Positions 45,165 through 59,000 of a stretch of 64,000 nt of DNA are shown in pieces; position 1 is the first letter of the stretch; each line of letters starts with the position of its first letter. A program made the position numbers and the translations under genes. The DNA is from Pseudisothecium myosuroides (lineage: Eukaryota > Streptophyta > Bryopsida > Hypnales > Lembophyllaceae), in the NCBI GenBank assembly GCA_951799445.1, contig OX637288.1:44903288-44967287 (forward strand). The letters run 5' to 3'. The notes under the pieces were generated by a model. That model was not told the origin of the DNA. It saw only the letters and a program-made list of their open reading frames with translations, and made no database searches.

Positions 45165-47498
45165 CCAAAAATCCACCAAGTAACTCCACCAAGTAACTCC
45201 ACCCGAAGCCACTTGCCCGTTCCAGTAAGTTCGAAAGGCCCGCCCCGATACCCGCCCCTGGACCCGGAGAGAAAGATTCGGTTGATACCAGGTCGATCCC
45301 CGGGAATCCTTTTTTATTTTTCTCCCCTTTGCTTTCCTGCCCTCCTTACGTCTTGCTCTTACAGCATTTCCATTCAACCTGTTGCTGCCTTGCCGTCTTG
45401 CCCACCATATTTCTTCTGCGCCATCGCCACGCACGGAGTCGGGACGCGGCCGTCTTCTCATTCTCCGCGTTGCCACCAGCCCCGGGCGTCGAGCGCCACG
45501 CAGATTGTTGTAGGATTTTCAAACAAGCAAAAGAAACCGCCGTTTGCACCGGATTTTGCGGTTCGGGAGGCCGTATTGTGGTTTCTGTGGTTGCGGTGTT
45601 TCGGTGGTTGTGGTTGTGGCTTTCTTCGTCGATGGCGGGTATGATCGCGGCGCGGCGCTGCTGAGGCGAGGTGAGCGTTTCAGTCCTCCTCTCTGCGTTT
45701 TGATCTGCGCTCGTGAATTTTTTGGCTCTCTTCTCATCAGCTTGTCGCGATTTCAGGCCTGCCGTTAAATTTCTATGCGGTCGTGGTTCTTGTGTTTGTG
45801 GAGCGTTGCTTTTTGTGTTTCTTTTTGTTTGATGTTTGGAGTTCGGGAAGCGGGAGTTGATGTTTTGGAGGCGAGTATACCGATGTTGTAGGAAGAGAGG
45901 AGGATTTGTGGAACAGGGGAGTTTCGAAGGGGGCGGAGTGGTTGAGGTTTGCCAGAACGATAGTGTGGCTACTGAGGCTACGGGGTGGCGTAGGTGCACG
46001 TTTTCTGCAGGTGCACGTTTTCGCCATTTTGTGGAATGGCGTCGTGAGTTTTCTCTGTTGTGCGATTAGTTTTTGTCGTTGTTACGTTGTACGAAATGTT
46101 GGTCGTCGTCTGTCATTTCTTTTTCTTTTTCTTTTTTTTTTAATTATGGAAACGATTAGTGAGTGAGTGATATTAACGTCAGATGTAGGACACGTGTTCC
46201 GACAGTGTTGGTGGAGGCACATAGAAATGACGAAGATGGAGTTTAAGAGCAAGACGTGTGTAAAGAATTAGTGGAAACAGGAGTAGGAACTCTCTGGAGA
46301 GGAAGATTAAGATTAGGGTTGACGTTTTGTCGATGATTACCTAGTTGAAGCTTGGGAGCATCCGGTATTGGTAATCGAGTTTTCGGCGATGGTGAGGTCT
46401 TGTCGCATGTTGTTTCCGGAGGTGCTGTTAGTTTTCTCTAATTCTAGCACTTGCTTTGTTTGGTTCTTCGAAGAGTATATTCATTGGATGTGAAAGCTGT
46501 GACGGTCTCCTTTAGGTCGATCAAGCTCTGTGAGGTCTTGCTTACAGCATTTTTCCGGGTTGATGTGTTCGTTTGGCTTAATTTGGGAGATGAGAAACCA
46601 TGACGGTGAATTAGGGTTGTGGAATAAACACGACGCAGGTACAAATCAGTGTTGTACTTGTATCATTTTTATTCCATTCCAGACTCGGAAGGGTATTATT
46701 TTATTTTACTTTCCAAATCATGGTCTCTGTATCCATCAAATGTAAACGTCTTCTCTGGTATGCATGTAAGCATGACATCATAAAAAGTAAATGTCATACC
46801 AGACTGTGCCGGCATCTAGGATCACATCGTTGGATACCTTGGTCGGTCACAACGCTGGTACGAATGACTGCTCACTTTTGCTTTAGAGAAAATAAGAAAC
46901 ACAGAACAAAGACTGAGAGATAACATTGCTTTGTTTATTTTTTACTGTATCCTTCTTTTTTGGCTTGCCGTTTTTTGTTTTTTTCCCTCCTGCGTTAGTA
47001 CATTAACTATACCCGCCTATATTTATCAGTACATCAACCTTTCCTAAACGGCAGTCTTACAAACGTCCTTCTCGAATCTGAATACTGCACGGTACTTCGA
47101 TTTGCGGCTAGCCGCCTTTCTTGATCTTTGGAACTCATTTTCCGTATAGGTTACATACAGAATCTTGGAGATCAATCATGTCTTTCATGAGACATTTATA
47201 AGTACATTTTTTTCCTCCTGTTTTTTTCCTCGAAACATATTTGCTCTCCGTCTGCTTTCTTGTACTCGTCTTTTATAACATCAGCACAGCTTTTCTGCTT
47301 TAAAAATCTTTCCTTGGAGATCATCGCTGAGTTAGCCCTGGTTTCAGATTTGTTATTTTCAGGAAAACGCCTCGTTTTTTTCTAACACTCGATAAGAAAG
47401 CATTCGAAGAGCCATTGTGGTCTGACTGGAGTTTCTGAGGAGCGGACGATTTCTCTATTCGTTCATCTGCTTCAAGTGTCAGGGATTCCTCAAGGACC
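45165..47498 (+). promoter_or_regulatory. 5' leader of the A20/AN1 gene with ~1.7-kb leader intron
   Basis: A GC-rich leader exon runs to the donor GGCGAG|GTGAGC (exon end 45,670). The best acceptor is TTGTTATTTTCAG|GAAAA (exon resumes at 47,363), giving an intron of 45,671-47,362. Leader introns are usual in plant A20/AN1 genes. A short upstream ORF (MAGMIAARRC, 45,632-45,664) lies immediately before the donor. The many open frames across 45.2-46.2 kb reflect GC-rich leader sequence, not proteins. Confidence 0.5.
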
Positions 47499-48008
47499 AT
47501 GGCGCAGTACAGTCGTAAGCAGGATACGGAGGAGACCAATTGTCAGCCTCCGGAGGGACCCGTGAGGTGCACCAACAACTGTGGATTTTTCGGAAGTGCG
47601 GTGACAATGGGAATGTGTTCAAAGTGCTACCGGGACTTTGTTTTGACCCAGGCAAAGGCATCATCTGCCAAAGCTGCAGAACATGCCGCGGCAGTGTCTG
47701 ATGGAAAAAGAGCTGTAGCAGAGAGGGCTCAATTTGAGAGCACGCCTATTCTGACGCCTGAAGCTGGAACTGCTGTTGCATCCAGTGCCTCGGGGCAGGA
47801 CCCTGCTAAACCAAAGCCCAACCGCTGCTTTACGTGCAAGAAACGAGTGGGCCTCACAGGATTCGAGTGCCGATGTGGCAATTTATTTTGTTCCTCGCAT
47901 CGCTACTCCGACAAACATAGTTGCACTTTCGATTATAAGACGGTCGGGCGAGACGCCATCTCCAAGGCCAACCCTGTGGTGAAGGCCGACAAGGTGAACA
48001 AAATCTGA
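47499..48008 (+). CDS. A20/AN1 zinc-finger stress-associated protein (SAP), 169 aa
   Basis: An intronless reading frame with good plant start context (ACCATGGCG). The A20 finger uses C24, C28, C40 and C43 (VRCTNNCGFFGS ... MCSKCYRDF). A spacer rich in Ala/Ser/Lys and a Pro-Lys stretch leads to the AN1 finger: C110, C113, C124, C126, C131, H134, H140, C142 (NRCFTCKKRVGLTGFECRC ... HRYSDKHSCTFDYK). All zinc ligands of both fingers are present, and length and domain order are those of the plant SAP family. Members bind (poly)ubiquitin through A20, some act as E3 ligases, and many are induced by cold, salt or drought and regulate abscisic acid or gibberellin responses; cytosol or nucleus. The basic C-terminal tail (KANPVVKADKVNKI) is typical. 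The member number cannot be assigned. Confidence 0.97.
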   Translation: MAQYSRKQDTEETNCQPPEGPVRCTNNCGFFGSAVTMGMCSKCYRDFVLTQAKASSAKAAEHAAAVSDGKRAVAERAQFESTPILTPEAGTAVASSASGQDPAKPKPNRCFTCKKRVGLTGFECRCGNLFCSSHRYSDKHSCTFDYKTVGRDAISKANPVVKADKVNKI

Positions 48009-49359
48009 TTTCAGTCTGAAGTTGATTAGTAAGTCTTACCTAATTATGGTCAGTTTCTGGAACCGTCGGTTCGTTTTAGTGGAATTTTCTTGATAGCAGT
48101 CTGAGCAGGTGGTAGAGGTTCCCAAGATTCTCCAAACTGTCTCTCCCAACATTAGCAGGAAGTGCAGGTTTATATGTATTTACTTACCCCATAAGGTAGA
48201 ATTTTGGTGATTGGCTTGTACAACAATGAGCAATTGACGTGGCTCTTGTTTTTTCTTTTGACTATGCTACTATCTTGGCCTGGGGTCTACTTTCTGGTTT
48301 CTTAGAATGTATCCCTCGACATTGCGGCATCGTGTGGATGTCCCATGTTTGTATATAAGCAGTGAGAACATGCTGCAAACTTTGTCCCTCCACTGGTTGT
48401 TGAGCCACTGTGCTTATCTTTCTTTTCTGAATGGGGTTTGTTTCGATGCTTCTGAGAAGTCTGCAGACTCTGCACGGCTTTCTATGGGATGACTGAACTA
48501 TTGCTACAACCCCTAGTGCTATTTCCTTTTGGGGGCTAATTGAAAGGTCGTTGGAATCTTCGGTGTTTGTCCTGAGCTTTGGAGATAATAGTCTGCAGAG
48601 GCAGCAGCAGAGAGATGCAGAGTCGCAGATTGACCAAGCGATTCATTCCTTTATTGTCGTTAATTACAAATTGATATTACGTGGGCACGATAGTATAGTA
48701 GATTAGGTCAGGATTCACGTGTCACATGCATCCTTAACTTTACTCTTTAACGTCACAACCCCGGCGCCCCAAACGCTGGAGTTTGGTAGCATCAGGGGTT
48801 GTGTCAGAGTTTTGCTGCTCGAGTTCGTTGTTTGTTTCCTAATCCAGCCCACAATTCTAAGCTTCGGACGGAGTTTCCTCTCAAAGTATCTACAGTAGTC
48901 GAATTACGTTTTTTCTATATTTGCCTGTATTCTTGGAACACAAGTTTTTGAATTTTGACTCATTTCCTATTGTGCCAATAATGTGGCATGGGAAAAGTGG
49001 GACCTCAAAGCAGTGCAGTAGTACTTGGTTCCATGCCTCTTGCCCATGGCTTGTAGATGAGTTCACGGATTGGGAGTCACTTCGTACTTCCCTGCTGCTG
49101 CACATTTGTCTGAACGAGGCTTCAGAAAAGCTCCATGTGAGGAAGGTTTAGTTAAGGTCCTTATTCAAAAAAGCAAAGTCCGTGCTACAGGGACAAGTCG
49201 CTTGGAGCACAGCTATTTGTTCAAAAGTAGGCTTCAAGACTAAAATAAGGTTTAGACAAGTGTCACTCTATGATGAAAAATCAAGGTGACTCTGATGTTT
49301 ATCACACGAGCCATAGGTAAGGGGAGGAGGGAGTAGAGACAGGCTTAAAAAAATTTAAA
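48009..49359 (+). other. 3' UTR of the SAP gene and spacer
   Basis: The first few hundred bases after the stop are probably 3' UTR; the polyadenylation site is not clear. The remainder has no recognisable gene. Confidence 0.4.
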
Positions 49360-51050
49360 AGAAAAATCAAAATCAAAGAAAATATTCAAAATCTTGCATC
49401 TATGGCTAATTTATGTGAAATCCTAGATTTAAAAGAAAAATCAAAATTGAAGAAAATATTCAAAATCTTGCACCGGTGGCTAATTTATGTGAAATCCTAT
49501 CTTTTTTTGTGTTTCTAGGCTTTCCTCAAAAGTAGGAAAATTCTATGAATAAGCTTTTTGAAATTCCATTCTACTATGGAATTATGAAAAATAATGTTCT
49601 TGCTTCTACTACAAATGTTGGGTAGAAAGAATTTCTACGGTAAATGGCAATTAAAAAAAAAATCCATTACTTTTCTTTTGATGCTTCTTTTGTCTAGCTG
49701 TTCTACAAAGAAAGAAATCCTAAAACTTAGAGGGAGGCCATAAGGATGTGATATAAGTAAAAATAATATCAAAGAGAGGAATGAGTGTGCATGTAAGATA
49801 ATGATGCTTTCAAAAAGCACCATCCCTATTGCAAAATTGTTGTCGCTGTAACACATTAGCTAAACAATCACCATACATTTGCACATTCTCTACCAGTACA
49901 CAAAAGTACAAAGAAACACAAACCTAAAAATCATCAGAGTTTGCAATTGCATCTCCTACCTACACTTATCCATGAATTTTCAAGTGAAATATTATATGTA
50001 TTTAACAAATGCAATTGCAAAAGAGATAATTTTGTGTATGCATATCATATTGAGACTTCACCATGAACTAGTCACAACTATAACAATCATTTCAATTTCT
50101 AATTTTGTCCATTTCAATTTCACCTCAACATTGATACTTTGATACCCCACTAGTTGTCTACTTTTGACATGAATTAGTCACAGGGTCACAAGTCATTTTA
50201 ATTTTTAATTTTGGCCATTGCAATTTCACCTCAATGTTAATACTTTGGTACCCCACTAGTTGTCTATTTTTGACAAGAACTAGTCACAAGATTGCAGGTC
50301 ATTTCAACTTTTAATTTTGGCCATTGGAATTTCACCTCAACATTGATACCCCACTAGTTGTCTACTTTTGACATGAATTGGTCTCAAGGTCACACGACTC
50401 TTGCAAGGACAATAAGTAGCAAAAGAAAACAAGTCTTGCAACAACGACATGGACCCATGCGAGAGGGCCCAAGTCATTTCATTTTTTTATTTTGACCATT
50501 GCAATTTCACTTCAACGTTGATACTTTGATACCTCACTAGTTGTCTACTTTTGATATGAACTGGTCACAGGGTCACAAGTCATTTCAATTTTTAATTTTG
50601 GCCATTTCAATTTCACCTCAAAGTTGACACTTTGATACCCTATTATTGTCTACTTTTGACATGAATTGGTCGCAACTATCACAATCATTTTAATTTTTAA
50701 TTTTAGCCATTTCAGTTTCACCTCACAGTTGATATGTTGATACCCCACTAGTTGTGTACTTTTGGCATGTACTCCTTGACCTACTTCTACATCGAGTTCC
50801 ATACAAAAGATGAAGTCACCCTCCACTTCTGTAAAACAAGTCACTAAACTATTCCTCTAATACCTCCCAACACATGCATAGAGTGATACTAAAATATCCT
50901 AGGTCTACTCAAAGCACTCATCAAAACAATGAAATATTTATTTTACTGAAAAATATTGTACAATGCTTGTAACTTTTTGATTTCTCTTTTTCTTTGTTCA
51001 CCCATCTAAGTAGCATAGCTTGGTTCTACTGAAAATCACCTGCAACAAAA
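49360..51050. repeat. segmental duplication, copy 1: flank A, short satellite array, flank C
   Basis: Flank A (49,360-50,040) includes a tandem pair around AAAATATTCAAAATCTTGCA and the block AGCACCATCCCTATTGCAAAA. The satellite array (about 50,050-50,765) holds six to seven units of ~105 bp. Flank C (50,768-51,050) contains CCTTGACCTACTTCTACATC. All three parts recur in the same order at 51,075-55,120. Confidence 0.75.
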
Positions 51051-51074
51051 GAGATTAAAACATGAGATGAAGTA

Positions 51075-54000
51075 GAGAAATTGAAGAAAATATTCAAAAT
51101 CTTGCACCGCTGGCTAATTTATGTGAAATCTTTGATTTAAAAAAAGATTAAAATTGAAGAAAATATTCAAAATCTTGCACCTTTGGCTAATTTATGTGAA
51201 ATCCTAAATTTTTGGGATTTCTAGGCTTTCCTTGAAAGTAGGAAAATTCTATGAATAAACTTTAAAAAATCTCATTCTACCATGGAACTATGAAAAACCA
51301 TTGGAATTATGTTCCTTGCTTCTACACAAGACTTAGAGAGAGTCTAAAAGGATTTGATATTAGAGAAAATAATATCAAAGAAAGGAATGAGAGTGCATGT
51401 AAAATGATGCTTTCAAAAAGCACCATCCTTATTGCAAAATTGCCATCACCGTAACACGGCATTAGCTAAACAATCACCACATATTTGCACATTCTCTACC
51501 AGCACACAAAAGTATAAAGAAACACAAACCTAAAAATCATCAGAGTTTCCAATTACATCTCCAACCTACACCTATCTATGATTTTTGGAGTGAAATATTA
51601 TGCATATGTATATAACAAATGCAATTGCAAAAGAGATAATTTTATGTATGCATACAATATTGAGACTTCACTATGAACTAATCACATCTATAACAATCAT
51701 TTCAATTTCTAATTTCGACCAATTGAATTTCACCTCAAGATTGATACTTTGATACCCACTACTTGTCTACTATTCTTGTGAACTGGTCATCAAGTTGCAG
51801 GTCATTTCAACTATTAATTTCGGCCATTTGAATTTCACCTCAAGACTGATACTTTGATACCCTACTAGCTGTTTATTTTTGACATGAACTGGTCGTAGGG
51901 TTGCAGGTCATTTCAACTTTTAATTTTGACCATTGGAATTTCACTTCAAGATCAATACTTTGAGACTCCACTGGTTGTCTATTTTTGACATGAATTCATC
52001 ACAAGGTTGCAGGTCATTTTAATTTCATCTCAAGATTGATATTTTGATGCACCACTAGCTGTTTATTTTTGACAAAAAATGGTCAGAGGATTGTAGGTCA
52101 TTTCAACTTTTAATTTGGCCACTGGAATTTCATCTCAAGATTAATACTTTGATATGCCACTAGTAGTCTATTTTTTACATGAATTGATCACAGGATTTGA
52201 GGTCATTTCAACTTTTAATTTTGGCCACTCTAATTTTACTTCAATAGTGATACTTTGGTCCCCCATTAGCTGCCTATTTTTGACATGAATTGGCGTAGGG
52301 TCGGATGTTGTTTCAGTTTTTAATTTTGGTCCCCCCTTACCTGTCTATTTTTGACATGAATTGGTTGCAGGGTCACAAGTCATTTCAATTTTCAATTTGG
52401 GGCATTTCAATTTTACTTGAACGGTGATACTTTGGTACCCCATTAGCTGTCTGATTTTGATAGGAATTGGTGGTAGGGTAGCAAATCATTTCAATTTTGG
52501 CCATTTCAGTTTCATCTCAACAGTGATATTTTGGTACCCCATTAGCTGTCTTTTTTTGACATGAACTGGTTGCAGGATTGCAAGTCAATACAAATTTTAA
52601 TTTTGGCCATTCCAATTTCACCTCAATGGTGATACTTTGGTCTCCATTAGTTGTCTATTTTTGACTTGAATTAGTCGCAGGGTTGTAGGTCATTTCAGTT
52701 TTTATTCTTGGCCATTTCATTTGCACCTCAACGATGATACTTTGGTACCCCATAAGTTGTCTTTTTTTGACATGAACTGGTTGCACGATCACAAGTCAGT
52801 ACAATTTTTAATTTTGGCCATTCCAATCACCTCAACAGTGATACTTTGGTCTTCCATTAGCTGCCTATTTTGGACATGAATTGGCGTAGGGTCGGAGGTC
52901 GTTTCAGTTTTTAATTTTGGCCATTTCAATTGCACCTCAACGATGATACTTTGGTCCCTCATTACCTGTCTATTTTTTACATGAATTGGTTGTAGGGTCA
53001 CAAGTCATTTCAATTTTTAATTTTGGCCATTTCAACTTCACCTCAATGGTGATACTTTGGTACCCCATTAGCGGTCTATTTTTTACATGAACTGGTGCTA
53101 GGATCACAAGTCATTTCAATTTTTTAAATATTTTGGCCATTTCAATTTCACCCCAACAGTGATAATTTGGTACCCCATTAGTTGCCTATTTTTTACATGA
53201 ATTGCTGTAGGGTTGGAGGTCGTTTTAATTTTCAATTTTGGCCATTTCAACTTCACCTCAATGGTGATACTTTAGTCCCCCATTAGCTCTCTATTTTTGA
53301 CATGAATTGGTTGCACGGTCACAAGTCATTTTAATTTTTAATTTTGGCCATTTCAATTTTACCTCAACCATGATATTTTGGTACCCCACTAGCTGTCTAT
53401 TTTCAACATGAATTGGTAGCAGGGGTGTTGGTTAGTTCAATTTTCAATTTTGGCCATTTCAATTTCACCTCAACGGTGATACTTTGGTACCCCATTAGCT
53501 GTCTATTTTTTACATGAACTGGTTGCAAGATCGCAGGGCAGTACAAATTTTAATTTTGGCCATTTCAACTTCACCACAACGGTGATACTTTGGTCCTCCA
53601 TTAGCTATTTAATTTTGACATAAATTGGTGGTAGGGTGGCAGATCATTTCAATTTTTAATTTTGACCATTTCAATTTCATCTCAACAGTGATATTTTAGT
53701 ACCCTATTAGCTGTCTTTTTTTTGACATGAATTGGTTGCAAGATCGCAAGTCAGTACAAATTTTAATTTCGGCCATTCCAATTTCACCTCAACAATGATA
53801 CTTTGGTCCCCCATTAGCTGCCTATTTTTGGCATGAATTGGTTGTAGGGTGGTAGGTCATTTCAATTTCACCTCAACGGTGATATTTTGGTCCCCCATTA
53901 CCCGTCTGTTTTGACATGAATTGGTTGTAGGGTCACAAGTCATTTTAATTTTTAATTTTGGCTATTTCAATTTTCCCTCAACAATAATACTTTGATACTT

Positions 54001-55120
54001 CATTAGCTATCTATTTTTAACATAAAGTAGTCAGAGGGTCGTAGGTTAGTACAAATTTTAATTTTGGCCACTGGAATTTCACCTCAAGATTAATACTTTG
54101 ATATGCCACTAGTAGTCTATTTTTGACATGAATTGGTTGCAGGGTCACAAATCATTTCAATTTTCAATTTGGGGCATTTCAATTTTACTTGAACGGTGAT
54201 ACTTTGGTACCCCATTAGCTGTCTGATTTTGACAGGAATTGGTGGTACGGTCGCAAATCATTTCAATTTTGGCCATTTCAGTTTCATCTCAACAGTGATA
54301 TTTTGGTACCCCATTAGCTGTCTTTTTCTGACATGAACTGGTTGCAGGATTGCAAGTCAATACAATTTTTAATTTTGGCCATTCCAATTTCACCTCAACA
54401 GTGATACTTTGGTCTTCCATTAGCTGCCTATTTTGGACATGAATTGGCGTAGGGTCGGAGGTCGTTTCAGTTTTTAATTTTGGCCATTTCAATTGCACCT
54501 CAACGATGATACTTTGGTCCCTCATTACCTGTCTATTTTTTACATGAATTGGTTGTAGGGTCACAAGTCATTTCAATTTTTAATTTTGGCCATTTCAATT
54601 TCATCTTGAAGTTGATATGTTGATACCCCACTAATTGTGTACTTTTGGCATGTACCCTACATGAAGGTCAAATTCGGACATAAATTAAGTATTTTTTGGG
54701 ATGTCTAAATTTTTGAAAATATTACAAGTGAAATTTTTGGAAGATTGCAAGTGAATTTCTAGAATATCCTAGAATATACCACCTGCCGAATCCATTTACG
54801 CACCAAAAGTAAAGTTTTCCAACACTCAAGTGCCAAATCAAACCTTCACATACTATAGTCCTTGACCTACTTCTACATCAAGTTCCATACAAAAGATGAA
54901 ATCACTTCCCACTTTTGTAAAACAAATCACTATTCTTCTAATTTCTACACCTTAGAGTAATACTAAAGTATCCTAGGTCTACTCAAAGCACTCATCAAAC
55001 CACTAAAATATTTACTTTATTGGAAAAATATTGTGTAATGCTTGTAACTTTTTGAACGCTCTTTTTCTTCATTCACCCATCTAGGTAGCATAGTTCGATT
55101 CTACTCAAGATCACCTGCAA
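51075..55120. repeat. segmental duplication, copy 2, with expanded ~105-bp satellite (51.67-54.65 kb)
   Basis: Same A-satellite-C order as copy 1, but the array is about 3 kb and roughly 28 units long. The unit contains GGCCATTTCAATTTCACCTC, GTGATACTTTGGTACCCC and CTATTTTTGACATGAATTGG. Units differ by substitutions. Two stretches are near-identical over a long range: about 52,370-52,610 with 54,137-54,380, and 52,800-53,030 with 54,355-54,600, showing a recent higher-order copy. The matching minus-strand frames at 52,789 and 54,289 are products of this duplication, not genes. Confidence 0.8.
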
Positions 55121-56051
55121 CAAGAGAGGTTAAAATATGAGATAAATTTAAAAATAAAAAAATAAAAAAATAAAAAAATGAGATAAGTATGTAATATGAA
55201 GAAACTCTATCAAAAAACCACACAAGATTGAAGATTGCTATTCTTCTGCACGACATTGGCAAATTAATGCTTTTGTTGGTCCTTGATATTTACAGCAATG
55301 AGAGTTGGCCACAAAGTTGACCTAAAATTTGGAATAATTTCAGAAAAAAGGGATCTCCAAATAAACTAATCTGACACCACTTGCTATGATTATCAACCCT
55401 TGGAGAATTTTTTATTTTGCATGATGATAATGTAATCGACTGTGTGCCAACAAAAACCTTATCGGCACAAACTCTCAATCTTGATAAGAAGTACGACTTT
55501 CAGACACATGGATGGTCAACTACTAAATGGAACTTAGGGACCAAATCTGCGAAGGTTCCCATCGTTAGCCTTCGTGGGAGCCGCTACTCCTCACATGTGT
55601 AAACCTACACTAGCCGCAACCTCATCCAGTACTTGCCCACTCAGCTCAGCTCTTCCTGACTTCTTTAGCACATTTGTTCACTTGCACAGAACTCCGTGAC
55701 GGGCTTATCTTCAAGCAATAGCCACCACAGATGCGCTAGGAGGAAGTAAACGCTAAATGTCTCCACATCATTGCTTAATCACATTGTATCCAAAATATTA
55801 TATATTTTACTGTGTAGAAAGCCTCTTGAAATAAGGACAAGATCTACACATGAAATTGGCAATCTAATATTGTAATTGAAACCTCTCAAATAGTAGAAAT
55901 CTACGAGGATGGGTTCCCTACCTTACAAATGGACGTTGAACAGAATATCTTCACTTTCTTGGCTTCGAAGGAACCGTTCAATGTTTGAAGCGTGAACGTA
56001 GAATTTGGGCAAGAAAGCGACGAAGTAACCCCAGCTTGCTCAATGAGAGAT
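55121..56051. other. spacer / 3' region of DSCC1
   Basis: No gene recognised. An (AAAAAT)n-like stretch lies at 55,145-55,180. The part nearest 56,051 should be the 3' UTR of the minus-strand DSCC1 gene. Confidence 0.4.
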
Positions 56052-59000
56052 TCAACGAGGCGTGTAGATTGCAGGAACATTTGGGGACACTTGCGACTTC
56101 CGAGTGTATCTTAGGAGCATTGCTTCTACTGATTGACCTGGAGCTTGCATTCCCCTGTCATCAATGCAGGACACAGGCATTACTTCATTGAGTTAAATGC
56201 GATAACTAGTGCTCTAATCAAAAGACTTAACATTCTATAAGCTCCCTCCTATGACATCTCAATATAGGATGGAAAATCTCTCCTTTGGGGGACGGATTTC
56301 ATGTAAAGTGATTAGTGACGATTCACTTGCAAGGTCCTATTTTCGTGGTAGACAAAGTGACCCTGCTAAAACTGGATCTACTAAAAATATGAAATAAATG
56401 AAGGTTTTAGCATTGTTTTAGGAACCTCAAATGAGCATTAAAAGTTGAAAGAAGAGTATCGAAGTGAATCTACACCTTAAATAGGGCTCCAGATCGTCCC
56501 ATTCCCACTTAGTCTTTTCCTTAAAGAGCGCAGAGAAGCGCTCTGCTGGCTTTGAAGGCAGAGAGGACACGCTGTAGAGTCGTACCCAGGAATCGCCACC
56601 AATCTTCTCTACTAAAACCTCGCCTTTCAACATTGCCAGTTCGGGTTGAATTCCCGTAGGAATATTGTTCTTCCAAGCCTCCACAAAATCCTCGAGTCTC
56701 CACTTTGAGGCTGCACGAAGGAGCTGCTTCGCATAATGTAGACAGACCTTGCTTTCCTCAAGTGCCCATTGTCTGATGTCCGGTTCCTGTACAATCTCTC
56801 TCCCATAACATGCAAGACAATGTTTGACGATTCTCGGAGAGTAGCCATCATTTCTGATAGTTTGGACTACTTCCGGTTCTGGTAATAACTTTAAATCCCA
56901 ATCGTGTTGCACTGCGGATAATAAAATGACCTCCAATAGACCCTGCATGAACTTCTCATCAACGATTCTCCAAAAACCTTCGATTTCTACTGCTTGCATT
57001 GACTCCAACGCTGCTTTAATTTGACCACGACTGGCTTGCACTTGGCTTATTATGTCGTCCATGGTGTAGAGCCCAGCTCGTCCCCGATCATCTTCCTCCA
57101 GCATCTGAACAAAGAAGTCACATATCAGTATTTCCGTTCTCACGACTTGTCAGCGAACAGTCAACGGTAAAAATTGACTGGAAAACAACTCACCAGAAAC
57201 TGTAATTACTGTGGATACTACTAATTACAAAGAAGTTCTTTTCCCCAAAATATCTACATACGTGGAAGAAATCTCTGTAATTTGGAAATTTGGCAAACCA
57301 CAGTATGTTTATAGTCCAATACTTTCAAATCCACGGTAATTAAATTTTTTGGTGTAAAATCATAAATCATACACACTGTGAACCACAAGGAACAAACGGC
57401 TTCTAAATGCACTCACATGAGTTCACAACTTGACAAGTGGAAGTCGTCCAATCAGCAATTACAAAGAGTGTCATTAGAAAGAGTTGAGTGTATAACCTGC
57501 TCCTCATCCAAGTCTTCAGTGTATGGTCGCTGGTTCAGAAGAGTCTTCAGTTTGTCGAGCCTAGGTTCTGTCTCCACGAGTTCAATGAGACCCGAAGCCG
57601 TTGCCACTACACCAGCACTGGCTGACTCTATACAAGCTCTTCCATCGTCAGTGGTTTCTGGTTGAGGAGTAGTGTGTTGTACAGGAGGAATGAGTAAGAC
57701 CGTGTTGGAAGTTGAAACGTATTTGATTGCATATGTGGTTGAGGACGTACACAGAACCGCTTCATCGTTTTTACCTCCCTTGATGGTCAATCTGAGTACA
57801 ACACAAATGTCTCATCTGAGATTTAAAAGAGTTGAATTATAGCGTGAACAACCTACCCCACCGATCCATTTCAACCATCGATAAAGCAGCAATAAGGGTA
57901 CAGATGTACTCTCAACGTTTAAAGCTAAACTAGCATGGTTTTCAACCCATTGCATCATGCTGAAATGGAGGGTGGTGATGGACACTGCAACACAATCATG
58001 ATTACAATGCACGGCTAGTTGTACATTAGAAGACCCGCAGGGAAGAGACTCAGCGTACTATAGGTTTCTTCCCTCAAGACCCAATAATTTGAAGATCCCC
58101 CATGGAAACTTCAGGGTGCTTGTTGAAGACCTTCAGAAGTCACAAAACCGGACCAAAAGCGACAAGTAGGGTTTGAGATATCTTACCCCAAGATAACGGT
58201 AGACATTGTGGAAATATTAATTTGGGGGAACCAGGAAGGTTCAACACTTCTATTTGAGACCTTGGGTTCAACAATTTAGATACTGAACACCTAATCTTTT
58301 CAACACCTGAAGAACTCTAAAGCAATATTACATATCTAATTCAAATTTGTATTCTAGTTTTTGTATTTTAAGATTATCGACAGTTCCTTGTTAATTGGCA
58401 AAACAGTTGTATTCAAAAATTCTAGAATTTTCAGACATATCAATGAAAAGTCTCAACAAAATCAATATTGCAAATTTAATTTAATTTTGCCAACACTGAC
58501 CTTGGGATAGGGTAAAGCGAAAACAGTCATTAGGCTATGCAAGTCGCCCCGCTATACAAGTTGCCCCGCGGAGGTCTAATCAATTATTGTACATTATGAG
58601 TTGATTTCACACGACGTTTGGGTGTTATATAAGGTATGTGCACCCATTATCATCACTGCCCAAAATGCGAAACCTACATTTGGACCCAAAAGCATCGCAA
58701 GGACCTAGATATTGATGCCACAAGATGTACACAATCAAAACATGAGAATTTAGGAGGGTAGTGTTAATTCTTGGTACACCTACAAACAATACTTTGAAAT
58801 TTTAGAACTTTTACATCCCGTATCCAAATAATGTATCCAAATAATGCATACTAAAGTGCGTTTGGAATCTTCTTTCACTTGAAGATACGACACAATAAAA
58901 TAAGTTTATATTTTGTAATAGTAAATACACTCAGATGCTGTTAGTGTGGAGTATGGGTGCACTTACCTTATAAACTAGGGTCCTCTATACTTCAAATAAG

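Noticed and set aside
45213..46166. Several overlapping open frames of 70-217 codons on both strands
   Set aside because: They overlap each other in a GC-rich promoter/leader segment with low-complexity peptides and no domain; the sequence is better explained as the 5' leader and leader intron of the A20/AN1 gene.
52789..54564. Two minus-strand frames with nearly identical peptides
   Set aside because: Both are translations of the ~105-bp satellite; identity reflects a recent satellite duplication, not a gene pair.
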